Positions 28,501 through 38,893 of a DNA stretch of 64,000 nt are shown here, piece after piece; the stretch's first letter is position 1, and every line of letters begins with the position of its first letter. Location of the stretch: the NCBI GenBank assembly GCA_949316495.1, contig OX439003.1, positions 52,073,379-52,137,378 of the forward strand. Direction: 5' to 3'. Both the position numbers and the translations under genes were made by a program. The notes beneath the pieces were generated by a model that was not told the DNA's origin, ran no database searches, and saw only the letters and a list, made by a program, of their open reading frames with translations. This DNA comes from Amphiduros pacificus. Lineage: Eukaryota > Annelida > Polychaeta > Phyllodocida > Hesionidae.

Positions 28501-29898
28501 TCTTTTAAAAAAATATGACAACATATCCTTGATGGTGTTTTTCTTATTGTGTATTTCAGTACACTGTCGAGTATACCTGAGAACAAGCGTGATGTGTGCG
28601 AACCACTGGACACACTCACTGTGTGCAACGCTCTCAACGACTCGGAAGTCTTATGTCAACCTGCGGGGTGGGCTGGAGAAGCCATCTACGACGCCATCAA
28701 TGCCACCCAACAGGCCATGAGGGAACTTCATCATACGCTAAAGTTTCAGATCACCCCGGAACCATATTACCTATCTCGGATGAACGCCTCAAAAACTTTG
28801 TACCAAGTTCGTCGCAAAGTTGAAGCTGAATTCTACAAGAGAACTCAATATTTTGAGTTTGTCATCAGTATTTTAAAGAAAATTTTACCTGCGGCTATTC
28901 TGATACTGATTTACGTGGCATACTTGCATGTGAAGAATTATGTGTCCAAGGATACTTATGATAACGTATACGTGACGCCTCAGTTTAAATCACTGGACTC
29001 CAAACGTTCTGAGGTCGCTGGCGAGAGCTTACTACCACTCAAAAAATTTGAGCGCAATTATTTGATAGACACCACATTGTCGGAACTATCGCCTCCAGAG
29101 GATGGATTATACCGGATAGGATTATGTGTGTTAATCCTCCACCTTCTTATTGCATTTATATGCTATTTCTTTGATTATATCCTGTACTGGATTCTGGCCC
29201 TGATTCGCAAGCACGGTGATCCACGCTACGACTTCACAGGCAAAGACAGCATGGAGTACGTCATAACAGGGGAAGGAGTCATAGCAGACTTGCTCCACGT
29301 CTTCCTCAAGGGTTTCCATCCCGCTAATCTCTTTGGATATACACTGGATACGCATGTCTGCTTACCTAAACCCACTCCCCCTTCTATCATCATCCTCCTG
29401 GTAGTATTCCTGCTATATTTCGGCCTTATTCTCACCATTCTACTGAAAGCCTACATGTTACGATTCCGTAACCGTGTCACGGCCTACTTCTACCCTGACC
29501 GAGAGAAGGCACGCATTGTTCACCTTTACAACGTGGTACTCAACCATCGCTACCGAATGCCCAAAATCCTCCAGCAGAAGGCCAAGATTAACAACCGAGA
29601 GCGTCAGATGCGAGAACAGATTAGCGTGTGTCACCGCATGGCATCTAAACTGCCGCCATGTCGGGTGTTTGTCTATAAACAAGCCCGCTGTCTGGTGTGT
29701 CAAGGCGTGGAGGACCCCACATTCAGAGACTGTCAGACAGAGAAATGCATGGGCGTGTTTTGTGCGGAATGCTATGACGACCTGAGCCGTATATGCCCCC
29801 TATGTCATCAAGCATCAGAGTATAGTGACGATGAAGACTACGAGGAACTAGAAGATGACCTCCAGCCATATTGTAGGTCCAGCAAAATATATGTGTAG
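16560..29898 (+). CDS. SH3-DC-STAMP-RING membrane protein (DCST1/DCST2-like), 1062 aa, three coding exons
   Basis: Joining 16566-18218, 23653-23849 and 28560-29898 keeps frame and gives 1062 residues. Residues about 9-66 are an SH3 domain (ATAGYLPLHDGEIEL, NGW, then GIFPSDYV). Residues 70-380 are a Ser/Pro/Asn-rich linker. Membrane spans are predicted near 384-406, 411-431, 452-475, 716-742, 803-832 and 891-914. Family marks include the GP-x2-N motif in span 3, the paired-cysteine ectodomain and the FYPDREKAR...LYN segment near 927-940. Cysteines 994, 997, 1008, 1013, 1018, 1021, 1029 and 1032 form a C4C4 RING-like finger, followed by an acidic tail. Known relatives (DCST1/2, fly sneaky, worm SPE-42/49) act in sperm for fertilisation, and DCST1 has been reported as a ubiquitin ligase. 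The finger favours DCST1. The SH3 extension is unusual. Confidence 0.9.
16566..18218 (+). CDS. SH3/DC-STAMP gene, coding exon 1 (residues 1-551)
   Basis: The acceptor TATTTTCAG ends at 16559 and the exon opens ACCAGT before the chosen ATG. The frame is open further upstream, but that part reads through the polypyrimidine tract and looks intronic. The exon encodes the SH3 domain, the whole linker and membrane spans 1-3 without interruption. The donor CAG|GTGGGT follows 18218. A second donor, GCT|GTGAGT, lies 9 bases further on and would add Val-Gly-Ala in frame. Confidence 0.92.
17907..17923 (+). promoter_or_regulatory. CTCF-like motif inside a coding exon
   Basis: ACCACTAGAGGGCGCAT matches the vertebrate CTCF core CCASYAGRKGGCRS completely. 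It lies within the codons between membrane spans 2 and 3. Binding is not shown; the match alone is seen. Confidence 0.3.
18219..23652 (+). other. Intron of the SH3/DC-STAMP gene (between coding exons 1 and 2)
   Basis: A 5.4-kb GT-AG intron with acceptor ATGCTTTCAG. It contains a very strong CTCF-like match at 20662-20676 and otherwise unique AT-rich DNA. No exon-like frame or transposon was recognised. Confidence 0.8.
20662..20676 (+). promoter_or_regulatory. CTCF-like motif
   Basis: CTGGCAGGGGGCGCT contains the exact vertebrate core CAGGGGGCGCT. It lies in an intron of the SH3/DC-STAMP gene. Function is inferred from the motif only. Confidence 0.35.
23653..23849 (+). CDS. SH3/DC-STAMP gene, coding exon 2 (residues 552-617)
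   Basis: An in-phase start directly after CTTTCAG gives TCRLMVDRAFNDC, and the exon ends GGTGAAAG|GTGAGC with a codon split 2+1. The cysteines at about residues 553, 564 and 575 belong to the disulphide-rich first ectodomain of DC-STAMP proteins. The length of 197 bases fits both neighbouring phases. Confidence 0.9.
23955..24265. repeat. G-rich tandem repeat with alternating long and short units
   Basis: Units start GGGGGAYGGGGGC and end with GGGGGCCCAGA. Long units of about 68 bases carry TATTGGTCTCACATGG; short units of about 44 bases lack it. They run long, long, short, long, short, then a partial copy. G-runs of five on the plus strand make quadruplexes possible. Confidence 0.9.
24374..24552. 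repeat. 14-bp array (CATCAGCAGGGAAT) flanked by a direct repeat
   Basis: About eight copies of CATCAGCAGGGAAT run from 24404 to 24517. On each side stands a copy of CCTGTAAGACTATCATATAT (near 24376 and 24520), so the array expanded inside, or was copied together with, a short duplicated flank. Confidence 0.9.
25682..26320. repeat. 81-bp minisatellite, about eight copies
   Basis: The unit is GAAAGGTCTATGGCAGTGG plus about 62 more bases, repeated with few changes; the fourth copy is the most diverged. Since 81 is divisible by three and the unit has no stop in one frame on either strand, frames of about 217 codons stay open both ways. There are no splice sites or start context, so I read it as non-coding. 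Confidence 0.95.
27246..27257 (-). promoter_or_regulatory. CTCF-like motif
   Basis: The reverse complement reads CCACTAGGGGGC, a full match to the CTCF core consensus CCASYAGRKGGC. It is intronic. Confidence 0.3.
27481..27958. repeat. 31-38-bp minisatellite with variable poly-C tracts, about 15 copies
   Basis: Each unit contains CCACTCCTCTACTGTACAGA or its TGAACAGA variant, followed by a run of C whose length varies among copies. Some units contain TTTACC in place of TGACC. The varying C-tract accounts for the uneven period. Confidence 0.95.
28560..29898 (+). CDS. SH3/DC-STAMP gene, last coding exon (residues 617-1062)
   Basis: The exon begins after GTATTTCAG, completes a split serine codon and ends at TAG 29896-29898. 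It encodes the rest of the ectodomain, membrane spans 4-6, the DC-STAMP signature and the C4C4 finger. N-x-S/T sequons occur in the ectodomain (NDS, NAT, NAS). The tail after the finger is strongly acidic (SDDEDYEELEDD). Confidence 0.95.
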
Positions 29899-30167
29899 AT
29901 TGAAATCTTAGAAATCTCCACCACACTGCATATAATAGATAGCAAAGTAAAATCCTTGGAAAGGAGAAATCAAAAAAAAACAAAAAAACATAATAGAATA
30001 TGAAAAAAGGAGACATTTTTAGAGGAATCTTTGTGCTAAAAGATATTTTAAAGATTATTGTTGAAGTGACATGACTGATTGAAATGTAAAGGGAGCAATT
30101 AGGACTTTTTGTGTTCTCATTCATTTTCCTATTTCAAGATTTCCATGTGCCCAATGGATGAAATAAA
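29899..30167 (+). terminator. 3' UTR and polyadenylation signal of the SH3/DC-STAMP gene
   Basis: The first AATAAA after the stop is at 30162-30167, giving a 3' UTR of roughly 280 bases. The sequence is A-rich near 29970-30000. Use of this signal is inferred. Confidence 0.6.
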
Positions 30168-31056
30168 ACAATTACTGTGATGCTACACATATTTTTTATT
30201 CACCAAACTGAAGAAAAAATTACGATAAAATATAAGACTGCTACCATAACTATTCAGTGGACATAAGAAACCAATAAATCAAATCACCTCCTAGGCTGAG
30301 TTATATTTATTCACACTGTCTGAAAGCTTAAATACCTTGACCACTGAGTAAGCTACCATATCCCACATTAGACCTGTGTAGGATATGCCCAGACAAAGGG
30401 GAAAATACATGTGAAAATACAGTTGCAAGTTATGCTAAATAATAAATCCTAATCAGTTTCTAATGCAATAATGTTCTACAGACAAAATTAATACTGAGTC
30501 CCATCGCCACGGAAACACCAAATACACAGCTGCTTGCTAGACCAATGATTAGTAAATTTTAAAGTGCTAAATATTAAAGCAAATTGGATTTATTTTGTGT
30601 GATAATGAAGATAGAGTAATTAGTTGCTAGTGCCGATAGATCCTTCTGAGGATTATTCTCCCATCTTTCAATATCTCACTCTTGAAGCACTCATTCTTGG
30701 AAATAAGAATTTATTTGAGTTTTTGAAAAATATTTCCCAAAAAACCCTGCATATAGATATCTCATGCATAATTAGTGTATGCTACTGGACTGATGATCAT
30801 TAATAACTTTATTTTAATCAATATATTTTTAATTTTGTATTAATTACTTTGTAAGAATGTGTCAGAATAATGTTTATCTCTCATAAAAGTTTATGATAAT
30901 TCTGTTTTTCCATATTGCCCCAAGTTAATCAGTATCCTAAATATAAAAATATAGAAATATTTTTGAAGTATAGACAACACACATTCAGTAGCATTATTTG
31001 ATAAAATTAGTCTGATAAGTAGCAGTGAGAGAGTGTTTGGTTACTTCCGATTCATT

Positions 31057-31545
31057 CCTTACTCTGTATGAACTGATCATTTTGTTTATTTGTGTGAGAC
31101 TATGTCTCTGGCCTCAGAGTAAGGTTCCATCTTTCATCACTCTGTATGAACTGCTCGTTTTGTTTATTTGTATGAGACGATGTCTCTGGCCTCAGAGTAA
31201 GGTTCCATCTTCCATCACTCTGGAAGAACTGATCGTTTTGTTTATTTGTGTGAGACTATGTCTCTGGACTCAGAGTAAGGTGCCATCCTTCATCACTCTG
31301 TATGAACTGCTCGTTTTGTTTATTTGTAGGAGACTATGTCTCTGGCCTCAGAGTAAGGTTCCATCTTTCATCACTCTGGATGAACTGATTGTTTTGTTTA
31401 TTTGTATGAGACTATGTCTCTGGCCTCAGAGTAAGGTGCCATCTTTCATCACTCTGTATGAACTGCTCGTTTTGTTTATTTGTATGAGACGATGTCTCTG
31501 GACTCAGAGTAAGGTGCCATCCTTCATCACTCTGTATATTTGGCA
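31057..31545. repeat. 78-bp minisatellite, about six copies
   Basis: Units contain CTCTGTATGAACTGCTCGTT, TTGTTTATTTG and CTCAGAGTAAGGTTCCATC. The period is divisible by three and leaves a 180-codon frame open on the plus strand with a Phe/Leu/Cys-rich repeat. No start context or splice sites support translation. Confidence 0.95.
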
Positions 31546-33412
31546 GCTTGCTTTCATCTCCTCCTGATTAGTCATTTGCAACATGCCTTGATTCAAGTCA
31601 TAAAGATTTATCTAATTTAAGACTTTCAAGTCAGATAGAAGTTTGCCTATGTTTGCAATACTGCTAACAAACAGATCAGTTCTAATATTGTATATACATT
31701 TATAGTTGTATTGCTTGAGATACAGTTTCAAATTTGAATGATGGTTATCAGTTGGTTTATATCATTATTCACAAAATACTTGAATTGTCCAATTCATTTG
31801 AATAAAACTTCAATCAAATGAAATTTATTAGTCTCATATGACATGCAGTTAAGGTATACATGGGTAAATGATAGACGATGTCGCAAAAATTGTTATTTTT
31901 CTGCAGATTTTGCTACAGGTATTTAATTATAACACAAATAATATTAGTTGTAAATATATTTCTGATAAAACATTTTATTTGAATATGATTTTTTTCACGT
32001 TTGTAGGGGTAGTATTTAACCATGATAATGATTACCGCATATGATCTGAGTGTACAAGTCTAGTCAATATTCTAATATGCAAAATCAAGCTTGCCATGGA
32101 TAATGTGGATGATTATAGGAGCCTTTTCCTTGATGAGTTTGCATAATGTCTAGTTAATATTATAGGTCCATTAGAAACACTTGATAAAAGCAAAGTAGAG
32201 TCCACACCCTCCTTAAGGATCACAGTTACCTTTGTTTTTAAATGTACATATTAGACAAATGGTATTTATTTATTACGACAACTATGTACATTGCTGTAAA
32301 TAGCCAAGAATAATTAATAAAGCTTCCTGGGTGGGGCGACACAGGAGTTAATTGTGTGTAAAATGCCCATCAAGTGTGAATAGGAAATGGCTTGTTCTCC
32401 TCACCTCCTGTATATGTGGACTTACTCTCTGTATATCCTTTGTGTGTTGAAGTTGAACACTGTACAGATTATTTATGATAATAAATTGAATGTATGTGCA
32501 TTGATACTCTGGAGTTTGTCTCTTTTTTTCTTTCTTTGATGACGTGTATGCATTGTAGTAGACTGGGGATGTATATTCTCATATAATAAGTCCAGTTTGA
32601 AATTTGGGTTGTTACCCAAAGCAAGCAAGTTTTGACTCGAACCATTAACTTTCCAGGCAGACTAAAGACAAGCAACATTTAAACTATATTTCAGACACTA
32701 CAAATGTAAGACCAAAGGAAATCACATGACATCACATGACCACAAGGTATAGGACATTTGTGCCACAACAAAGTCACCAAAAGATATAACTTTATATTCA
32801 CAATTAACACTTCAATTCATGATCATCTTGCTGCATGGAAACAACTGGTTATTTTTGTCCACATCTATCTTCTTTCAAGCAATATATTTCTTTACAATGA
32901 TAGATGACATCAAAGATGATGTATTCTTAGCAACCAGGCAAAAATCATCAACTTCTAAAAGTCCCAAGTGTTATGAGTAAAAACTCTTAAAGACATTAGC
33001 AACATATTATAACAGAAAGATAGTAATATAATGAACTCTAACATATAATAATTTTCAAAGTTGAAAACAGTAAGTAAGACCTTATTTTACTCCCAGCAAT
33101 ACTTGTGATATTTCTGGAACAAGTGAAACTAGCACTCACCAAACTAAATGAAAGATAACTGAACCAAAGTAAACCACACAGTTTTCCACCAGGTGTCACC
33201 TGAGAACAAGACAGAAGTAGTTATGACTGCTATATATAGATTTTATATAATTTCACACTGGAGAATGGCATATTCTTGCTTGCGAAAGTGGCCATTTAAT
33301 TCCCAATGACATTTATTAATGAAAAAGCCTGAAGCTATTTTTTTTTTTAATTTCTCAAATATAAAAGATAATTGGTGAGGAGTGAATATTTCAAACTTAT
33401 GAAAATATCTGG

Positions 33413-33448
33413 CACCAGGTGGCAGCCTTCTCACCACCAGATGGCAGC
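33413..33448 (+). promoter_or_regulatory. Tandem pair of CTCF-like motifs between the two genes
   Basis: CACCAGGTGGCAGC (33413-33426) and CCACCAGATGGCAGC (33434-33448) lie in the same orientation, about 21 bases apart. Both fit the vertebrate CTCF consensus. The position between two unrelated genes would suit an insulator. Bilaterians generally retain CTCF, but binding here is inference. Confidence 0.4.
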
Positions 33449-34505
33449 ATGTCCTGAGAGGTAAACTTCCCACCATGCTGTCCTCTGGTAACAGATTGGT
33501 TTGTGACAACCATGGTGATGTGTTGTTTGCAGTCATTCAGACTTAAAGCCTAAAACATTTTGCAATTCTCCCCTTTACAGTCATTCCTCAGGAACCACTA
33601 TTTGATCCCTGAGATAAGATTTGTATGTGGTCCATAATGGAACCTGAGCTGCAGTGATGGTAAAATATTACTTCTAAAAATGTCTTTAAATAGGAAATTA
33701 TAATGCACTGTGAACACTGCAGAAATGACTTACTTAGTTCACACAATTTCTGAAAGAATTTTAATGTTTGGAGGTTTTTTTTCCTCATGTGAGTACATTT
33801 TTGCCTATGAATGTGTCTGCACCTATAGGCGTGTGCTTATAAATGCATGTACTTGTGTCTAGATAGGTGTGTAACTGTGTCTATTTATGTGTATCAAATA
33901 AAAAACTTTTTTAACAATATCAGACATTTGAAAGGTTTACACTATTTTTACACGATTATCTGAAACGAATGTTTGGAGCACACAAACTAATGACGTTTGT
34001 TTTCTCGTCAGGTGGGACATATTTAAAACAGGCACTCCCAATAGTTTATGTGCTGTACAACTCACATTTTAAATGAAGAATTATTTATGATAGGTCAAAA
34101 CAGCACACTGCCTTTTTATTTCTACTTTAACATGTGAAACTTTCACGTGCACATTCAAGTTAGATCTCTGATGGGATCTACTCACTAAAAGGTTTTTATT
34201 TTTCATTTATTAATCAAGCTCTGTAAGTTTATAAACATTACATATTTTGCCATCAAATATAAATTCCCTTTTCCTGATTGTCTTCTTTAATGACGTTCTG
34301 CAGTCAATTTTGCTTTGAAATACACCTCCCATTATCTCCCCTAGCCATTAGATACCCTGGTTCAGGAAGTTTGCTTTGATTCTTACAGTCTCACTACGCT
34401 AGTTTAATCATCCTACATGAGGGAAGGAGGAAGAATCTGACCTTTTGTCTGGTGAGGCTGTTATAGAGCTTGAGTCCTGTGATGTAGGTTCCCTGGGGCG
34501 GCTCC

Positions 34506-35911
34506 CACGCAGGCTGAGCACGCTTCACACCTCTACCTGCAACAACTCACAAACATTAACAACCAAATATCACTCACATCACGCAGGCTGAGAACGCTTC
34601 ACACCTCTACCTGCAACAACTCACAAACATTAACAACCAAATATCACTGACATCACGCAGGCTGAGCACGCTTCACACCTCTACCTGCAACAACTCACAA
34701 ACATTAACAACCAAATATCACTGACATCACGCAGGCTGAGCACGCTTCACACCTCTACCTGCAACAACTCACAAACATTAACAACCAAATATCACTGACA
34801 TCACGCAGGCTGAGCACGCTTCACACCTCTACCTGCAACAACTCACAAACATTAACAACCAAATATCACTGACATCACGCAGGCTGAGCACGCTTCACAC
34901 CTCTACCTGCAACAACTCACAAACATTAACAACCAAATATCACTGACATCACGCAGGCTGAGTGCGCTTCACACCTCTACCTGCAACAACTCACAAACAT
35001 TAACAACCAAATATCACTGACATCACGCAGGCTGAGCACGCTTCACACCTCTACCTGCAACAACTCACAAACATTAACAACCAAATATCACTGACATCAC
35101 GCAGGCTGAGTGCGCTTCACACCTCTACCTGCAACAACTCACAAACATTAACAACCAAATATCACTGACATCACGCAGGCTGAGTGCGCTTCACACCTCT
35201 ACCTGCAACAACTCACAAACATTAACAACCAAATATCACTGACATCACGCAGGCTGAGTGCGCTTCACACCTCTACCTGCAACAACTCACCAACATTAAC
35301 AACCAAATATCACTGACATCACGCAGGCTGAGAACGCTTCACACCTCTACCTGCAACAACTCACAAACATTAACAACCAAATATCACTGACATCACGCAG
35401 GCTGAGAACGCTTCACACCTCTACCTGCAACAACTCACAAACATTAACAACCAAATATCACTGACATCACACAGGCTGAGAACGCTTCACACCTCTACCT
35501 GCAACAACTCACAAACATTAACAACCAAATATCACTGACATCATGCAGGCTGAGTGCGCTTCACACCTCTACCTGCAACAACTCACAAACATTAACAACC
35601 AAATATCACTGACATCACGCAGGCTGAGCACGCTTCACACCTCTACCTGCAACAACTCACAAACATTAACAACCAAATATCACTGACATCACGCAGGCTG
35701 AGTGCGCTTCACACCTCTACCTGCAACAACTCACAAACACTAACAACCAAATATCACTGACATCACGCAGGCTGAGTGCGCTTCACACCTCTACCTGCAA
35801 CAACTCACAAACATTAACAACCAAATATCACTGACATCACGCAGGCTGAGTGCGCTTCACACCTCTACCTGCAACAACTCACAAACATTAACAACCAAAT
35901 ATCACTGACAT
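34506..35911. repeat. 74-bp minisatellite, 19 copies
   Basis: Exactly 19 units starting CACGCAGGCTGAG span 1406 bases. The main variable site is GAGCACGC, GAGAACGC or GAGTGCGC, with the GTGC form concentrated in the right half. All other positions are almost invariant, so the array is young or actively homogenised. Confidence 0.97.
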
Positions 35912-37670
35912 GCAAATAAATACACCTCTCTAATGTGTTTTCTGAATTTCATCTCCATAGTCTCTTATACTAACATCTGAATAAACATTAAGAAATCTTG
36001 TTTTTAAAAGACATACTTATGATGTCTGTGCTGTCCATAACTGTAACCGAAAATACAGAGAAAATCCCAATACCACAGAGGAAGCTGACAGAGGATTAAC
36101 CCCTTATTTGGTTGTAATGCAAATTAAATAGTGTATTCATAACTTGCAATAAACAGCTGAGGCCAAAAATGTGTATGATCATGCAGAAATATTTTACTTT
36201 ATTGGTTTAGTAAAATACATCAAAAGAGCAAATAGAGGCTTGGCAGTTTCTGTGTGAATATATGCTATCATTATCATGGACAAAGTGATTCTGAGTGGAA
36301 GAATTTTACTCACTCTGTTTGTATATATGTGAAGGTAAGTGTCATCAAAGTATTCACAAACATGGGGAATTCTGTCTTAAACATGGTGCAAACTTACTAT
36401 TAATTTCTCAGGATATTCTACATAACCATATAGATGAATGGCTTTTACTTTTGCAATTTGGTCAAACTTCAATACTTCCTGAATTGTCACGCTCATTTTC
36501 ATTTTTAGCAAATGTACAATGATTAGTTGTATTATCATTAAAACTGCATTACGAAATCATGACTTTGGCATATAGTCAAAGGGATAAAAAAATATACACA
36601 AATGAAATCACCCACAGCTACTTGAAAGACTTGAAAGATGAGACTTTCACATGCTTTCAGGAATTATCTCTTTAATTGAGGATGGGGAAAGAAACAAAAC
36701 AAATCAACAACAAACAAACAAAAATTAAAATACCCAAAACAAAAAAGACAACAAACAAAACAAAAAATTAAATTAAAAAAAAACAAACTAATGGGGTTGT
36801 TGAAATTATTTTTATTCATCTTTTAAAAACATTTAATTTGGTATATGAACAAATTTTTTAGCACAACTATATGCAAAGATGTGCCTTTTCAGGCTCGATT
36901 ACATAAGTTGCTCTATTGCCGCTCAGGCGCTATCGCAAATCAATGATCAGACTTTTGCATGTTATTTCTGTTCTAATTGTCCGATTTACACCAAATTTGA
37001 ACTAAACTTACTGAAAATTCCTTGTTCTAGCGATTGGTAAGCATTTCCAAGTAATTGATTGGGATAATTTTATGCAACGATGGGCGAGCACAATGACATC
37101 ATTTTGAACGTTCTGCTTTTACATCACGTACTTCTTTTCTTTTGTTTACTTCTTTTATTTAAGTATTCATACGCCCGGGTGCATGTGCAAATTGGAACCT
37201 TGCATGCACACGGACGAACACTCCACAGTGGCGTCAGTTGCTTGAACAATATTGACCACAGAAAAAAACATTTTACAACCGACAGAAAATGACTAATCCT
37301 TTCCCTTGATCGTCCCGATCACAGAATAACCGATAGTTCCTTTTTTGACAATCTGCATCACAAAAAAAAATCAAAATTTTATCCTGTACGTTTTTATTTG
37401 ATTTTGAAAAATTCGGAATTATATGTAAAATCATTTTTTAATTATCAGAAATGCAACTTCCCTTTGCGCATTCATTCAACAGAATATTACACTTTGAACT
37501 GGGAAATTTGACTTCAAAACAAATATATTCCAAATTTTCCCTTTTAAATTTAAATTCAGATCCTTTTCTGTATAACATAACTTATAATAACCAAAATAAG
37601 TTCATAGGCCTATTGCCTATCTCCATGTTTTTTTTTTTTTCCCCATTCAAAAGTACACACCGGAACTGTG
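35912..37670. other. Intergenic region with an A-rich simple repeat
   Basis: AT-rich unique sequence. 36690-36790 is an A-rich low-complexity run dominated by AAAC and AAAT. No gene recognised. Confidence 0.5.
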
Positions 37671-37933
37671 CAGGGCTTGACATACGCACTGGCCCGGTGG
37701 CCCAGGGCCACCAGATCCTCTGTTCGGGCCAGTGACTGCTCTGTTGTAGTGGCCCAGTTGGGCAACCATATTTTGGGTCTTTTAGTGGACTAAACTATCT
37801 TGATTTTATTATTCTAATCCTCAATATATATCATATCACGATAGAAATCTGATTATCACCCTATTATCCTAAGAAACTTCGGGCCACCACTTCTCATGGG
37901 CCACCAACATTTTTCTCTTTATGTCAAGGCCTG
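37671..37933. mobile_element. hAT-like non-autonomous element (MITE), 263 bp
   Basis: The ends are inverted: CAGGGCTTGACATA on the left and the reverse complement of CAGGCCTTGACATA on the right (13 of 14 match). The inside has repeated GGCCCAG and GGGCCAC motifs on both arms, typical of abundant hAT-derived MITEs with CAGGGCTTGACA ends in marine animals. The flanks share only CTGTG, so an 8-bp target duplication is not clear. A lone matching end (CAGGCCTTGACATGG) occurs near 40712. It has no coding capacity. Confidence 0.6.
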
Positions 37934-38816
37934 TCTGTGTACCGGAACCAGAACTGTACAACTCCACTATATCTAACCATTGGTTGGAGAGATTGGCAGG
38001 GGGCCTATGTCAATATTTTCATCAGGAGAGAAAATATTTTAAAATCACGATCAAGCAAAAATGTTCAATTTTGAATGAAAATAAAATAGAAATTAATATT
38101 ACAAAAATGTATGAAAGAAGTGAAAGTTTTCCTTTAATATTATTCTCCAATTTGTGACTTTTTTTTTACTTTTCTTAAATCCAATGTCAGATGGTAGATA
38201 TATAAAGGGACCATCAGTATTATTCTGTGACTAATAATTTTAAAACAATTTTGTTGAAGTTTATGAAATAAAGACATGTCAGCAGGCATTTTGGGGGTAT
38301 ATGATAGGATAAATCAACTGTTTTTTCTTACATAACATTTAAACATATGTTGATGACATCTTGTTCCCATTGCAATTGATAACTTTGTGTTGGCAACTTC
38401 TCATGCCTTTAATACTGGGCGATAATACCGGAATTACCGAAATCAAACGTTGTTTTCTCTTTGGAAATACCGTCAACACTACAAATTCTCAAGGTTTTAT
38501 ATGTTGAATATTAATGACTATCTATCAAACAACTTTCATAGATGTTAGTAATTAACTGACAATGTTTACCTTGATTTTCTGCCATGTCCAAAAGTGATGA
38601 AATCGCAGAGCCTCGATTCCAGCAATGAAAGATAATCTCAAATCTCTAAATTTAGTAATCTCCCAAAATCAAGAAAATAGTATATTTATGAAACAATTTT
38701 GACGAATAAATTTATTTTGTTTCTAAAATCTTTTAAATAAGATTCAAATATTAAACTATGAAATGTGAATTACTATATTTTAATGGTTTCAAAATAGGGT
38801 GTAGAGGTTATTCATG

Positions 38817-38824
38817 CCTTTTCC
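38817..38824 (+). promoter_or_regulatory. Possible 5' TOP-like transcription start of eif3m
   Basis: CCTTTTCC lies 28-35 bases upstream of the eif3m ATG. Several translation-factor mRNAs, some eIF3 subunits among them, begin with a C followed by a pyrimidine run (TOP mRNAs). The resemblance is seen; the start site is inferred. Confidence 0.3.
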
Positions 38825-38851
38825 GACAGGTGCGTGCAAACAGAGGAAAGC

Positions 38852-38893
38852 ATGAGTGTACCGGCGTTTATAGATTTGGACGAAAACGACCAG
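38852..38893 (+). CDS. eif3m: eif3m exon 1 (residues 1-14)
   Basis: ATGAGTGTACCGGCGTTTAT opens a 14-codon exon, [14 protein letters not shown], ending CAG|GTTAGA in phase 0. It is found by its near identity to the N terminus of animal eIF3m and by the exact continuation in exon 2. Confidence 0.93.

Larger units (their letters stand above)
23850..28559 (+). other. Intron of the SH3/DC-STAMP gene (between coding exons 2 and 3)
   Basis: A 4.7-kb GT-AG intron with acceptor GTATTTCAG. It carries four separate tandem arrays (23955-24265, 24404-24517, 25682-26320, 27481-27958) and a minus-strand CTCF-like match at 27246-27257. The segment 28000-28250 is unique, GC-richer sequence without a credible frame. 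Confidence 0.85.
30168..34505. other. Intergenic region
   Basis: AT-rich non-coding DNA between the two genes. It contains the 78-bp array and the tandem CTCF-like pair listed separately, and no recognisable exon or transposon protein. Confidence 0.6.

Noticed and set aside
31025-31567. 180-codon plus-strand frame with a Phe/Leu/Cys repeat
   Set aside because: Direct product of a stop-free 78-bp tandem repeat; no start context, splice sites or family.
34506-35911. CRISPR-like appearance of the 74-bp and 73-bp arrays
   Set aside because: The units are continuous tandem repeats without unique spacers, in an animal genome.
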